The notes under the pieces: generated by a model
Told to the model about the DNA's origin: nothing
Seen by the model: only the letters and a program-made list of their open reading frames with translations
The model's database searches: none
Assembly (NCBI GenBank): GCA_031412335.1
Contig: JANOCT010000012.1
Span: 1 to 64,000, forward strand
Length of the DNA stretch: 64,000 nucleotides
Direction: 5' to 3'
From: JBBQYA01 sp031412335
GTDB taxonomy: Bacteria > Bacteroidota > Bacteroidia > Sphingobacteriales > Sphingobacteriaceae
Part shown: in pieces, positions 1 through 8,410 of the stretch
Numbering within the stretch: position 1 is the stretch's first letter
Layout of the letters: each line of letters begins with the position of its first letter
Program-made: the position numbers and the translations under genes

Positions 1-69
1 TGGTGGTTTACTGATTCCGCGGATGACCACCTTTCAGCGTGATGCTATCGTATCTCCTGTAAACGGTTT
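1..69. repeat. Inverted repeat, left copy (edge of window)
   Basis: The first 69 bases are the exact reverse complement of 382-450. Read on the plus strand from position 2 they encode the same peptide stretch (GGLLIPRMTTFQRDA...) as the neighbouring minus-strand gene, and then stop at about 74-76. The repeat begins at base 1, so its outer limit lies outside the window. Confidence 0.95.
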
Positions 70-560
70 TCAATAAATACCGATACACCTGTACTTCGCA
101 ATACGGCTCCACTTACAAACGACATCACCCCGTCTTTGGCAGGATCTGTGCCACGGAGTCCTGCTCCGTTTAAGTTGAGATAGTTAGTTGAAATATTTAC
201 AATACCAGAAAACACATACATCTTACTGGCATTAAGGGTAATAACGCTGCCCGAAGGTGTTGGTAAATCGGAAAGCGAATGTACATATACCAAGTTCGAT
301 AAAGGATTTGTAGAAGTTGAAGATTGCCATTGTGTAAGCCTGTAAATATCGACGCTATTGGTGGTAGTATTATAGATTTGCAAACCGTTTACAGGAGATA
401 CGATAGCATCACGCTGAAAGGTGGTCATCCGCGGAATCAGTAAACCACCAGTGGTAGAAGTGATGTCGAGCGCGGAAAGTGGATTGGAAGTACCAATACC
501 TACCTGTGCCTTTACAAAAATTGAAATGCACAATAATAACAGTGTTAAAAGCTTTTTCAT
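45..560 (-). CDS. Secreted surface protein, 3' end replaced by inverted repeat
   Basis: The 171-residue frame begins with a clear signal peptide (MKKLLTLLLLCISIFVKAQ). It continues with VGIGTSNPLSALDITSTTGG and LLIPRMTTFQRDAI, an N-terminal block common in Bacteroidetes surface or tail-fibre-like proteins. The true sequence can be trusted only down to about position 70. The last seven or eight codons and the stop lie inside the 69-bp inverted repeat, so the C-terminus (NRLQEIR) is antisense of the gene's own 5' part. The native protein was probably longer, as members of this kind usually run to several hundred residues. The function is unknown. The call as a secreted protein is firm; the C-terminus is artefactual or rearranged. 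Confidence 0.6.
   Translation of the reverse strand: MKKLLTLLLLCISIFVKAQVGIGTSNPLSALDITSTTGGLLIPRMTTFQRDAIVSPVNGLQIYNTTTNSVDIYRLTQWQSSTSTNPLSNLVYVHSLSDLPTPSGSVITLNASKMYVFSGIVNISTNYLNLNGAGLRGTDPAKDGVMSFVSGAVLRSTGVSVFIENRLQEIR
382..450. repeat. Inverted repeat, right copy
   Basis: This is the reverse complement of bases 1-69 with no mismatch. It lies inside the coding region of the surface protein on the minus strand, so it is probably the original copy and 1-69 the inverted duplicate. Confidence 0.95.
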
Positions 561-892
561 GAAGTTTGTATAAGGAGTTAAGAAAAAAGGAATAATTCGA
601 TTACGGTATTCGGTTAAAAAGGTTCAGATTTTTTTTACCTCTGATTAGATACCTTAATTATTGTATTTTCAGCCAAACATGATGCCAAATCGTGTGATGG
701 TTTTTTAGCATTATTGAATTAGAAAAAAGCTGAAATAAAGAAGTGCTCATCTAGGAGATTCTTCAAAGATTTACCACCATTTAAAAAAAACTTATTCAAA
801 TATCAATTCATTTGTACTTTAGCAATATTATGCACACGTGGGTATATATGAGTTATCGGATACCTTGAAATCAGCAATATTCCTTCACAAAA
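561..892. other. Intergenic region between divergent genes
   Basis: This AT-rich region separates the minus-strand surface protein from the plus-strand Crp/Fnr gene and should hold both promoters. A TACTTTAG near 816-823 resembles the -7 box, but no convincing -33 TTG goes with it. I see no gene or repeat. Confidence 0.5.
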
Positions 893-1471
893 ATGTATGA
901 CCAAATATTAAAACGACTATCACAATTTATTTCGCTTGACAAAAGTGAGGAGGACTATTTCGTAACGAAACTAATAGTTAAAGATTTTAATAAAAAAGAA
1001 TTGGTTTTAAAAGAAGGCCAGATTTGTAAATATGCTTATTTCATCAACAGCGGTTGCGTTCGTTATTACTATAATATAGAAGGTCAGGAAAACACAGCAC
1101 AATTTTTTTTTGAAAATGGTTGGTACACTGATCATGAAAGTTTTTTGACAGGCAAACCAACTCAACAAAACATTGAAACGCTTGAAAAAACGCAATTGAT
1201 TTTACTTTCAGCATTGGACTTACAACAACTTTTTATTGATATTCCAAAGTTTGAACGATTTGGACGATTAATGGCTGAAAATGCTTTTCTAGGTATTCGT
1301 CAACGAAGTGAAATGTTAGAAAACCAAACTGCTGAGGAACGTTATCTTACCCTAATGAAAGAAAGACCAAAAGTGTTTGAAAGAATACCGCAACATTATA
1401 TCGCGTCTTATTTAGGAATTAAACCACCTTCATTAAGTAGAATAAGAAAAAGAATATTTGACAACAAGTGA
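893..1471 (+). CDS. Crp/Fnr family transcriptional regulator
   Basis: The 192-residue protein has the usual length and plan of a Crp/Fnr regulator. A cyclic-nucleotide-binding-like beta roll occupies roughly residues 25-115 (LVLKEGQICKYAYFINSGCV, then FFFENGWYTDHESFL). A C-terminal helix-turn-helix lies around 165-188 (IPQHYIASYLGIKPPSLSRI). It lacks the conserved residues expected for cAMP binding in Crp and has no Fnr-type N-terminal cysteine cluster, so the ligand cannot be predicted. The next gene on the same strand, 133 bp downstream, encodes a barrel protein. Such regulators often control adjacent membrane-protein genes, but that is only a guess here. Confidence 0.85.
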   Translation: MYDQILKRLSQFISLDKSEEDYFVTKLIVKDFNKKELVLKEGQICKYAYFINSGCVRYYYNIEGQENTAQFFFENGWYTDHESFLTGKPTQQNIETLEKTQLILLSALDLQQLFIDIPKFERFGRLMAENAFLGIRQRSEMLENQTAEERYLTLMKERPKVFERIPQHYIASYLGIKPPSLSRIRKRIFDNK

Positions 1472-1604
1472 TTTACACCTATTAGATTAATATAAAAAGT
1501 TTTAGCGCATGCTTAGCATTTCTTAACTTGGGTGAACGTCTAACAAAAATAGTTGACGGACTTTTGTATCGTAATAATTATAAACAATTTAAACGATACA
1601 GAAA

Positions 1605-2252
1605 ATGAAAAAGTCAATTCTAACTCTTGCAGTGAGTATAACCTGCATTGCTTCGCATATTGCAAATGCACAAACACTTACAGAAAAAAAATCAAAACTA
1701 CCAGTATATGGTGAGTTTGGTTTAGGATGGGGGCAAACCCTCTTTTTTGGCGATATGAAATCCCAGCTTAATCAATCGTATGGTGGTAGTTTTAACCCAA
1801 ACATTGGTAACAACTTGATGATGGGTTTTTATATTGCACCCGTAAGTTGGAATGGGCTTGGTATAGGTTCAAGAATAAAAGGAACATTCGGTACTTCTGT
1901 AGAAGGCGACAATGGCGATAGCTACATTTTCAATTATTATAACCTTGCCATTTCAGCGAAGTATTATGCTTTAAGTGGAGAGTTTAACAAAGGACTTTAT
2001 GCTCGCGGAAGCTTAGGGTTTGGACAGTTTACAACAAAACGAATAAATGAAGCGACTAATTTATACAAGCATCAATATGCAATTGGTACTTCATTAATGG
2101 GTGGAATTGGTTATACCTTACCTTTCAAAAAAACAGCTTTAAGTTTTGAAGCCGAATTTGACTATTCTAATCGAAATGGAACTATTGATGGAAAAGGTGA
2201 TGCAGGCTATCAAAGTGGACAAATTGGAGCAAATATTATATTATCATTTTAA
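1605..2252 (+). CDS. Predicted outer-membrane beta-barrel protein
   Basis: The 215-residue protein has a signal peptide ending ANAQ near residue 23. Alternating hydrophobic and polar strands rich in G, Y and F follow, ending in aromatic ...NIILSF, the usual signature of a barrel inserted by BamA. Stretches such as YGEFGLGWGQTLFFGDM and YARGSLGFGQFTT look like short transmembrane strands. No enzyme motif is visible. It stands alone behind the Crp/Fnr gene. It could be an OmpA-barrel-like or porin-family protein; the specific function is unknown. Confidence 0.65.
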   Translation: MKKSILTLAVSITCIASHIANAQTLTEKKSKLPVYGEFGLGWGQTLFFGDMKSQLNQSYGGSFNPNIGNNLMMGFYIAPVSWNGLGIGSRIKGTFGTSVEGDNGDSYIFNYYNLAISAKYYALSGEFNKGLYARGSLGFGQFTTKRINEATNLYKHQYAIGTSLMGGIGYTLPFKKTALSFEAEFDYSNRNGTIDGKGDAGYQSGQIGANIILSF

Positions 2253-2322
2253 TGTAAACTCAAACTATGAACACTAAAATTCGAACCAACTTAAAGGTAG
2301 TCAGTAACATAAGTTTTCTTCA

Positions 2323-2469
2323 ACTTTGGACGGACCTTGTTAACTTCGACATTTTATAAATATTGTGATTTAGTTCGGCTGGACAAATATCTCTAGGCTT
2401 TTTGTTGTTAATATGTAAATCAGGATCCCAATTGCCGAAGTATCTATCCCATCGAAGTACGTCTTCAGG
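2323..2469 (-). pseudogene. Possible decayed protein-coding remnant
   Basis: On the minus strand about 49 codons stay open between an in-frame TAG (2470-2472) and a TGA (2320-2322). The translation begins PEDVLRWDRYFGNWDPDLHI and is rich in W, D and R, unlike translated AT-rich spacer. It has no start codon, and the frame upstream is also broken. I cannot name the family. It may be the last trace of a lost gene, or chance. Confidence 0.25.
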
Positions 2470-2491
2470 CTAGATCATAGCGTCATTAAAT

Positions 2492-2508
2492 CTCTGATTT
2501 ACATTTTA
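2492..2508. repeat. Short direct repeat, copy 1
   Basis: The word ctctgatttacatttta occurs here and again at 3993-4009, with weakly similar flanks. The two copies bracket the beta-helix lipoprotein gene. Confidence 0.4.
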
Positions 2509-2716
2509 AAGATTCTTTATTCTCACCTAACCCAAATTTTTAATACAATTTGATCTTTTGAATTGTGTAATCAAAAAAGAGTAAAAAATTTCAGTCTGAT
2601 TAAAAATCGGTAATCAAAAAAATTGATTATAAAGAAAATCAAACAAAAATTCTCTTTTGCAAAGGAAGTATTTGACAAAAAACCTGCCTTCAGTGATATA
2701 CTATTTTTATTAACCT

Positions 2717-3844
2717 TTACGGATACTTTGCATACAGAATGTTACCCCAGCTATAGCAATAATTGTTTGTGCTGATTGTAGATGTAATATCTTGAACGCC
2801 ATACCAATCGCCAATGGCAGGCGAGGTTGCATTGCCATCGCCATTCGTGTCACCACCATTCGAATCATCTCTATAGCTTGTAAAATACACGCCTGCTAAA
2901 TCATTACCTTCAATAACAGAAAAGCCTTCGTGATAACTGATTTTATTAAAGCCGATTGCAGGCAGGTCAGTAATCTTAATGATCACCCCAGCAGCCAATT
3001 TTAGTTTCAATCCTTTTTCTATAAACAAAGAACCTGTAAGTACAAAAGGCACTTCTGTTTCAAGCCAACTTACATCCGTAACAGCTTCATCAGATTCGGA
3101 GGTAATAAAAATTCCATTGTAGTCATTCTTTTCAGAAGTATTAGCAGGATTATGGAAAGTATTGGAGTTACCGATGTTCAGGAAAGGATTTAAAAACAAT
3201 GGTTTTACGCATCCATAGAAAGTGCTGTTGGTGATACTGAATTTGTTGTTTTTGCAGGTGCGCGCATCTACAACACCATAACCAGTTTGAGTTGTTTCTC
3301 CGCCAAAATATGCAAAAGTGCAATTGTCTATTATGCCATAATAAAATGTAAATTCAAGTGCAGGTTGCCCCGAGCCTGCACTTGGTCCTTTACCTCCAAA
3401 AAAGAAGTTACAATACTTGAAAACACAATTGTTTGAATTGATAACAATTCCTCCCCAGTCATTACGAGCAGGAGTAGAAGCACCATCAGCATTGTTGTCG
3501 CCTCCAAATCGGTCATCTTTAATAGAGGTGAAAATGATGGGTTTTGCAGCTGTTCCTACTGCATCAATCTTGCCTGAATTTGTAACGAAAATAGCATTGT
3601 CGAAAACATCTCCATTAAACTTCACAATTGCACCCGGCTGAATTGTTAAAGTACTTTTAATACTAATTTGAGTGGTACTAATAACATATACTTTGCAGTC
3701 TTCCCAAACTGTTGGTGTAGTAATATCAGTTGTGACATTTACAACTGTTGGAGTGCAATTATCTTTTTTATCGTTATTGTTATCTTTAGTGCATGATGCA
3801 ATAAAAAGGATAGCGAAAAGTAGCAGGTAATTTAGTGAACGCAT
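2717..3844 (-). CDS. Beta-helix surface lipoprotein
   Basis: The 375-residue protein starts with a lipoprotein signal peptide. The lipobox FIASC puts the acylated cysteine near residue 18, followed by KDNNNDKKD, typical of Bacteroidetes surface lipoproteins. The body shows repeats of the right-handed parallel beta-helix kind. Two related halves each contain a phrase like IFTSIKDDRFGGDNNADG or YFTSYRDDSNGGDTNGDG followed by DWGGI or DWYGV. Such proteins are usually surface-exposed adhesins or carbohydrate-associated proteins. No catalytic residues of pectate lyase type are evident. It stands alone, with AT-rich spacers on both sides. Confidence 0.65.
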   Translation of the reverse strand: MRSLNYLLLFAILFIASCTKDNNNDKKDNCTPTVVNVTTDITTPTVWEDCKVYVISTTQISIKSTLTIQPGAIVKFNGDVFDNAIFVTNSGKIDAVGTAAKPIIFTSIKDDRFGGDNNADGASTPARNDWGGIVINSNNCVFKYCNFFFGGKGPSAGSGQPALEFTFYYGIIDNCTFAYFGGETTQTGYGVVDARTCKNNKFSITNSTFYGCVKPLFLNPFLNIGNSNTFHNPANTSEKNDYNGIFITSESDEAVTDVSWLETEVPFVLTGSLFIEKGLKLKLAAGVIIKITDLPAIGFNKISYHEGFSVIEGNDLAGVYFTSYRDDSNGGDTNGDGNATSPAIGDWYGVQDITSTISTNNYCYSWGNILYAKYP

Positions 3845-4261
3845 AGATTAGATATTTGATGCTAAAGTTATAACAAAAAACCATCTAAAAGAAACGTAAC
3901 TAAGTAAAAATTTGTGCTTTATCTTCCCTGTTAAACGTAGAATCCATCTAGTTCTCTGTTCTTCTTCCAACTAAGTCGTAGTTTTAGTAATGCTCTGATT
4001 TACATTTTACATTTTTCAATCAAAAAAATAAAATAATCCAATTTTAGCAAATTTTTATTTATTTAATAAATCAAAAATTTTATTAGATATTAATTATTAA
4101 TTTAATTCCGGAATTATTAAAATTATTTACAATTAAGCAATGCTTTTCGTTTAGAATTTTAATAACACAGTAAAAATTTTTGGCACAATGTGGAATAATC
4201 TATTTATTAATTGGGTAGTTTTATAAATTCGAAAATAAGAGGATTTACCTATATTCAACCT
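3845..4261. other. AT-rich intergenic region
   Basis: The region is very AT-rich, especially 4030-4140, between two divergently transcribed lipoprotein genes. At 3993-4009 it carries a 17-base word also found at 2492-2508. No gene is visible. The frame open from 4211 is only an upstream extension of the next gene. Confidence 0.5.
3993..4009. repeat. Short direct repeat, copy 2
   Basis: Second exact copy of the 17-base word at 2492-2508, in the same orientation. Confidence 0.4.
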
Positions 4262-4891
4262 ATGGAAACCAGTAAAAAGAGTTTAAGAACCTTAATGTTA
4301 GCTGTTTTAATAATTAATCTAATTTTATTTTCATGCAATCAGAAAAAAGCAGATGAAAAATATTCTGAAGACAGTAATAATGAAGAAAGTATTCTAGTTG
4401 AACTTGCTGATAATAATATAACTCCGACAGTATATCTTTCAACTTATAAATTAATTGTTAATTCTTCAATAGATAGAAAAGCAGATGCTGCCGAAATATT
4501 AAGAGTTAAAAGAAAATGGCCGCTTGCAATGCAATCAAAAAATCCAGCAGAATTTGAATCCATATTAGCCAAAAACTTTACATTTAAGGGAACTGATTCT
4601 TTTTATAACAGAAGCGACTATATTAAAGATCGAACTAGTTCTGATGAATGGATAATAACTTTTGTTAAATATGAAAACGTCACATTGCAATTCATAGGGG
4701 AGATAGGAATTTTGAGTTACAAAAATCATGTTACGAACAAAAGCCAAAAAACCAATAAAATTGAAAACGAAGAAATAACTTGGGTAGATATTTATGTGAA
4801 AGAAGATGGAGAATGGAAAATTGGAGCTTCACACTCTATTGATTATCGACTTGGAAATGTGCCAGATTCTTTAAAGGGAAAATCTGATTGA
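4262..4891 (+). CDS. SnoaL/NTF2-like (DUF4440) lipoprotein
   Basis: I start at the ATG at 4262 because it yields a proper lipoprotein signal: METSKKSLRTLMLAVL, then the lipobox LFSC with a cysteine near residue 25. The frame can be extended to 4211, but that adds an implausible pre-sequence. The mature part contains an NTF2-like cone-fold segment at about residues 80-200. It begins with a helix (VKRKWPLAMQSKNPAEFESI) and ends with strands WVDIYVKEDGEWKIGASHS, the pattern of DUF4440/SnoaL-like domains. Such domains bind small molecules or act as enzymes in other contexts. Here it is probably anchored to a membrane, with unknown ligand. Confidence 0.65.
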   Translation: METSKKSLRTLMLAVLIINLILFSCNQKKADEKYSEDSNNEESILVELADNNITPTVYLSTYKLIVNSSIDRKADAAEILRVKRKWPLAMQSKNPAEFESILAKNFTFKGTDSFYNRSDYIKDRTSSDEWIITFVKYENVTLQFIGEIGILSYKNHVTNKSQKTNKIENEEITWVDIYVKEDGEWKIGASHSIDYRLGNVPDSLKGKSD

Positions 4892-5191
4892 TTCTGAATT
4901 TTATTAAGATGAAAATCTTTTAATTCTTTATAGCGTTTTGTAAATTTATTTAACAAAATACTATTACTGATCAAAAAATTTAATTATACGAAATGAACTT
5001 AAAAATTAAAAGTTAAAGGGTTTTATGCACTTTTCAATTAATAAAAGGCAAGATAATCTCATTATTATCAAAAAATAATAATAGGAGATTGGTTTGTAGA
5101 ATACATGTTGAAATATAATTTTACCTTGGCTTAGTGGTTAAAAAATTTTGCTTATTGTATAAATTGACAAAAAAATTAAACCAATAATCCT
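4892..5191. other. Intergenic region, nothing identified
   Basis: AT-rich spacer between two plus-strand genes. A TTG near 5125 followed by an AATTTTG about 20 bases later is a weak promoter-like pair for the next gene. No gene or hairpin terminator is evident. Confidence 0.4.
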
Positions 5192-6352
5192 ATGATAAGA
5201 ATTTTAATCCTACTATTAAGTTTAATTTTTAGTTTAAATGGTTATTCCCAAATTATTTTTGGGGTTAATAGTTATATTGAATACCATATGGGTAATTTAC
5301 CTATAATAATTTCAGTGCCGCATGGTGGGAATCTTACTCCGTCAAGTATTCCAGATAGAACGTGTAATAGTGCAGTTAACGTTGCTGACCAAAATACGAT
5401 AGAATTAGCGCAACAAATAAACACAGCCTTTTCTTTAGCAACGGGTTGCCGACCATATATTATTTATAATAATTTGCACAGGTCTAAATTAGACTGCAAT
5501 CGAAATTTAGCGGATGGTGCTTGCGGAAACCCAATGGCAGAAAATGCATGGAATGAATTTAATAATTTCATTCAAACGGCTCAAGAGAGTGCTAAGAATG
5601 AATTTGAAGGTAAAGCGTTTTATATTGATTTACATGGGCATGGAAATCCAAATCAACGTTTGGAATTAGGATATTTATTATATGATTATGAATTGGCTTA
5701 CTCAGATAGTATTTTGAATACAAACCAATATATTGCTTATAGCGCAATTCAGAATTTGGTTTCAACTAATATAAATTTGTTTAAGCATGCAGAACTTTTA
5801 AGAGGTATTAATGCTTTAGGAACTTTATTAGGTAATGCAGGTTATCCTTCAGTTCCTAGCTTGCAAATTCCATTTCCTGGGACAACAACTAATTATTTCA
5901 GTGGAGGTTATAACGTTGCAAATCATACAAGTTATGCGCAAAATAACACGGTAAATGGTGTACAAATTGAATGTAATTTTATTAATGTTCGTGATACCTA
6001 TTTGAATCGTAAATTATTTTCTGATTCTCTAGTTTCTGTACTTTCAAAATATTTAAATATTCATCAAAACCTTTCCACAACAAATTGCGCGTCAGTTTCA
6101 ACTACACAACTCACAATCGATCAATATTCAATCAATATTTCACCAAATCCATCAACCAATTTTATTGAATTTACATTTTCAAAAGATTTAATTGATTTTG
6201 AAATTGAAATAAAGAATCTTTTCGGGCAAACAATTTTAAAGACTAAAAACCAAAGCAGGGTAAATATTGAGCAGTTTCCAAAAGGAATTTATTTAGTAAA
6301 AATAACTGACCATCATAAAAACATAGTAGTTAAAAGAATTGCATTTCAATAA
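5192..6352 (+). CDS. Secreted N-formylglutamate amidohydrolase-like protein with T9SS domain
   Basis: The 386-residue protein has an N-terminal signal peptide (MIRILILLLSLIFSLNGYSQ). Its catalytic-type domain covers about residues 35-290. PHGGNLTPSSIPDR, LHRSKLDCNR and FYIDLHGHGN match the motifs of the N-formylglutamate amidohydrolase (HutG-like) zinc hydrolase family. The C-terminal ~75 residues are a type IX sorting domain (ISPNPSTNFIEFTF ... GIYLVKITD ... VVKRIAF). The enzyme should therefore be exported across the outer membrane and released or anchored outside. Cytoplasmic HutG acts in histidine breakdown, which does not fit this location. An extracellular amidase or carboxypeptidase-like role is more likely but unproven. 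No histidine-utilisation gene is nearby. Confidence 0.75.
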   Translation: MIRILILLLSLIFSLNGYSQIIFGVNSYIEYHMGNLPIIISVPHGGNLTPSSIPDRTCNSAVNVADQNTIELAQQINTAFSLATGCRPYIIYNNLHRSKLDCNRNLADGACGNPMAENAWNEFNNFIQTAQESAKNEFEGKAFYIDLHGHGNPNQRLELGYLLYDYELAYSDSILNTNQYIAYSAIQNLVSTNINLFKHAELLRGINALGTLLGNAGYPSVPSLQIPFPGTTTNYFSGGYNVANHTSYAQNNTVNGVQIECNFINVRDTYLNRKLFSDSLVSVLSKYLNIHQNLSTTNCASVSTTQLTIDQYSINISPNPSTNFIEFTFSKDLIDFEIEIKNLFGQTILKTKNQSRVNIEQFPKGIYLVKITDHHKNIVVKRIAFQ

Positions 6353-6610
6353 TTTTTTTTTATTTGGAGTAAAGCCACTTGTAATCCTGCAAAGTAGTTA
6401 ATCTATTTTTTTTTTGAAATAGATTATAATTTATTCTGAAACATGTTTGGGTATTGTAGGAATTATAATTTTAATATTGTTACAAGGTTCATAAAACGTT
6501 AACTAGAATTATTAGATTAAAAAACTAGCATAGTCTTATTTATTAAGGTTTTAATATGAAACCAGTTTAATAATTAATAAAGAATTTCTATTCAGAAATG
6601 GTAATTATTA

Positions 6611-6859
6611 TTACCGATCAATAGAGCCAAGTACTTTTTTCATAAACATATTAACCGCATCTTTTTCTGCAATACCTTCGGAAATCAACTGATGAACTTC
6701 AAGCGCTCCACACATATTTGAGATTAATTCTCCAATAACATCAATCTCTTCATTTTTTAATGACCCCGCTTCCGAGGTGTATTCTAACACTTTTATAGCA
6801 GTTTCAATTTCTGCTGATGTAGATGTTTTTTGTATTTGTCTAATTACTGGTAGCCTCAT
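6611..6859 (-). CDS. Small conserved protein of the peroxiredoxin operon (DUF6952-like)
   Basis: This 82-residue acidic, helical protein starts MRLPVIRQIQ and contains EIDVIGELISNMCGALEVH. It matches my memory of a small Bacteroidetes family (I believe DUF6952) found next to thioredoxin and peroxiredoxin genes; the family number is from memory. Its start overlaps the end of the thioredoxin gene by 20 bp, so translation is probably coupled. No cofactor motif is visible. It may assist or regulate the upstream redox pair. Confidence 0.65.
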   Translation of the reverse strand: MRLPVIRQIQKTSTSAEIETAIKVLEYTSEAGSLKNEEIDVIGELISNMCGALEVHQLISEGIAEKDAVNMFMKKVLGSIDR

Positions 6860-7151
6860 CTATTAATACTTTTAATTGTTCTTCTTTGTTGGTTTGAACC
6901 TGATTTAGTAAAACTCCATTTTTAAAACTTGCAAAAGTGGGTAGGTTTTGAACACTTGCTAATTTTCTTGATGCAGGATATTTTTCAGCGTCTACTAAAA
7001 TAAATGTTGCGTTCGGTTGCTCAGCAGATAATCGTTTAAATTTCGGTTTCATTAACCTGCAGTTTCCACACCATCCAGCTGAATATTGGACAAGTACAGT
7101 ATCATGCAAAGCCAGCACTTCGGCCAGATTGTCTTCTTCTAATTCTATCAT
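6840..7151 (-). CDS. Thioredoxin family protein
   Basis: The 103-residue protein is a single thioredoxin fold without signal peptide, hence cytoplasmic. The active site is WCGNC (Cys28 and Cys31), with the cis-proline region LPTFASF. The intervening residues GN differ from the GP of classical thioredoxin, which usually changes redox potential and partner choice. It lies 9 bp after the peroxiredoxin gene and overlaps the small downstream gene. Its natural role is probably to reduce that peroxiredoxin. Confidence 0.85.
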   Translation of the reverse strand: MIELEEDNLAEVLALHDTVLVQYSAGWCGNCRLMKPKFKRLSAEQPNATFILVDAEKYPASRKLASVQNLPTFASFKNGVLLNQVQTNKEEQLKVLIDEATSN

Positions 7152-7160
7152 AATGTAATT

Positions 7161-7793
7161 TTAATTTTTTGAAAAATATTCAGATATGCCTTGAGTGGTT
7201 GCTGTTAACGCTTCTTCTCCTTCTTCCCAATTTGCAGGGCAAACTTCTCCATATTTTTCAACATGAAGCTGAGCATCAATAATTCGAATATATTCGTCAA
7301 TATTTCTGCCAAGGGGGTAGTCATTTATTGATTCATGACGAACAATACCTAGTTGATCAATGATGAAAGTTCCTCGATAAGCCGTAGGGTTACCATTAAA
7401 AGACCACATTCCTGTTTGAGAATTTAATTCGTAATTGCCACCTAATACTCCGAAATTTAAAGCGATTGTTTTGGAAGCATCTGCAACAATTGTAAAATTA
7501 ACGCCTTCTATTCCTCCTTTATCTTTTGGAGTGGCTAACCATGCCATATGTGTTTCCTCTGTGTCAGTTGAACAGCCAATTACTATTGTATTTCTTTTTT
7601 CAAATTCATTTTGTTTCTCCTGAAAAGCATGAATCTCCGTTGGACAAACGAATGTAAAATCTTTAGGATAAAAAAATAAAATCACGTTCTTTTTTCCTAT
7701 AAACTGCTCAAGACTAAAATCTTCTATAATTTCTTCTCCATTTATTACAGCGCCTGCTGTGAATTTTGGTGCTTTCTTACCTACTAATGCCAT
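7161..7793 (-). CDS. 2-Cys peroxiredoxin (AhpC/Prx1 type)
   Basis: The 210-residue protein reduces peroxides through the peroxidatic cysteine in FTFVCPTE (Cys50). A second cysteine in GEVCPANW near the C-terminus serves as the resolving residue, as in the AhpC/Prx1 class. The conserved GCSTDTEETHMAW and RGTFIIDQLGIVRH segments support the assignment. No signal peptide is present. It is the first gene of a three-gene operon with a thioredoxin-like protein and a small helical protein, which probably form its reducing system. No ahpF-like gene is in the window. Confidence 0.9.
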   Translation of the reverse strand: MALVGKKAPKFTAGAVINGEEIIEDFSLEQFIGKKNVILFFYPKDFTFVCPTEIHAFQEKQNEFEKRNTIVIGCSTDTEETHMAWLATPKDKGGIEGVNFTIVADASKTIALNFGVLGGNYELNSQTGMWSFNGNPTAYRGTFIIDQLGIVRHESINDYPLGRNIDEYIRIIDAQLHVEKYGEVCPANWEEGEEALTATTQGISEYFSKN

Positions 7794-8410
7794 TTTGTTT
7801 TTTTTATTGTTAAAATAATTTCTATTTGTAAAAATAATAAATAGTTAACTTGACAGACACTCGTTAAGATTTTGGGCGTTTTGATTGAACGATAATGTAA
7901 ATCTTTCCTCTTTTGAGTTTGAGAAAATTTGAAATTAAAACTATTTATTACCTTAAATATATCTTTTCAACAAGAAATTGTCAGATATGTTTAAATAAAA
8001 AAATATTAAAATTTTATTAAAAGGCTAAAGAATTCTTTTTTTAAATTTATTTTCTCTTAAAATGATTTCAAAACTTTACTAGTGAACTACTTATAATTTG
8101 CCATTACTATTTACCTAATGATTTATTTTTTAATTTCAATAGGAATGAATTATTTTGAAACCTTTTGCTGGTTAATTCAATAATTAGTAAATTAATTTAA
8201 CTTACCATGACAAAAGCTTAACCATACGACATTAATCCATGAATCTTTATACTAAGGCATATCGTAAAGATTGTATTTCGTACTTAATAGCTAAACTTTA
8301 GCAATTGATTTATATTTTTGCTAAAACTTTTTTTGCAAATCAAAAGCAAAATTAGGTGTAACCCAAAAGAATAAACACTGGACGAATAACAATGAAAAAA
8401 ATAGGAACAA
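7794..8410. other. Divergent promoter region, no gene seen
   Basis: The 617-base AT-rich spacer lies between the peroxiredoxin operon (minus) and the glucanase gene (plus). A TATTTTTG at 8313-8320 fits the -7 box consensus, but no TTG lies at a suitable distance. A 12-codon frame from ATG 8392 overlaps the start of the glucanase gene; it could be a tiny leader peptide but is more likely chance. Confidence 0.45.

Larger units (their letters stand above)
2253..2716. other. Long intergenic region with a possible gene remnant
   Basis: The 464-base gap separates two genes that converge. The part at 2323-2469 may be a decayed coding segment on the minus strand and is listed separately. The part at 2510-2700 is low-complexity AT-rich sequence in which I see nothing specific. 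Confidence 0.5.

Noticed and set aside
45..560. Phage tail fibre / prophage
   Set aside because: The N-terminal block occurs in many Bacteroidetes surface proteins, a signal peptide is present, and no phage gene is nearby.
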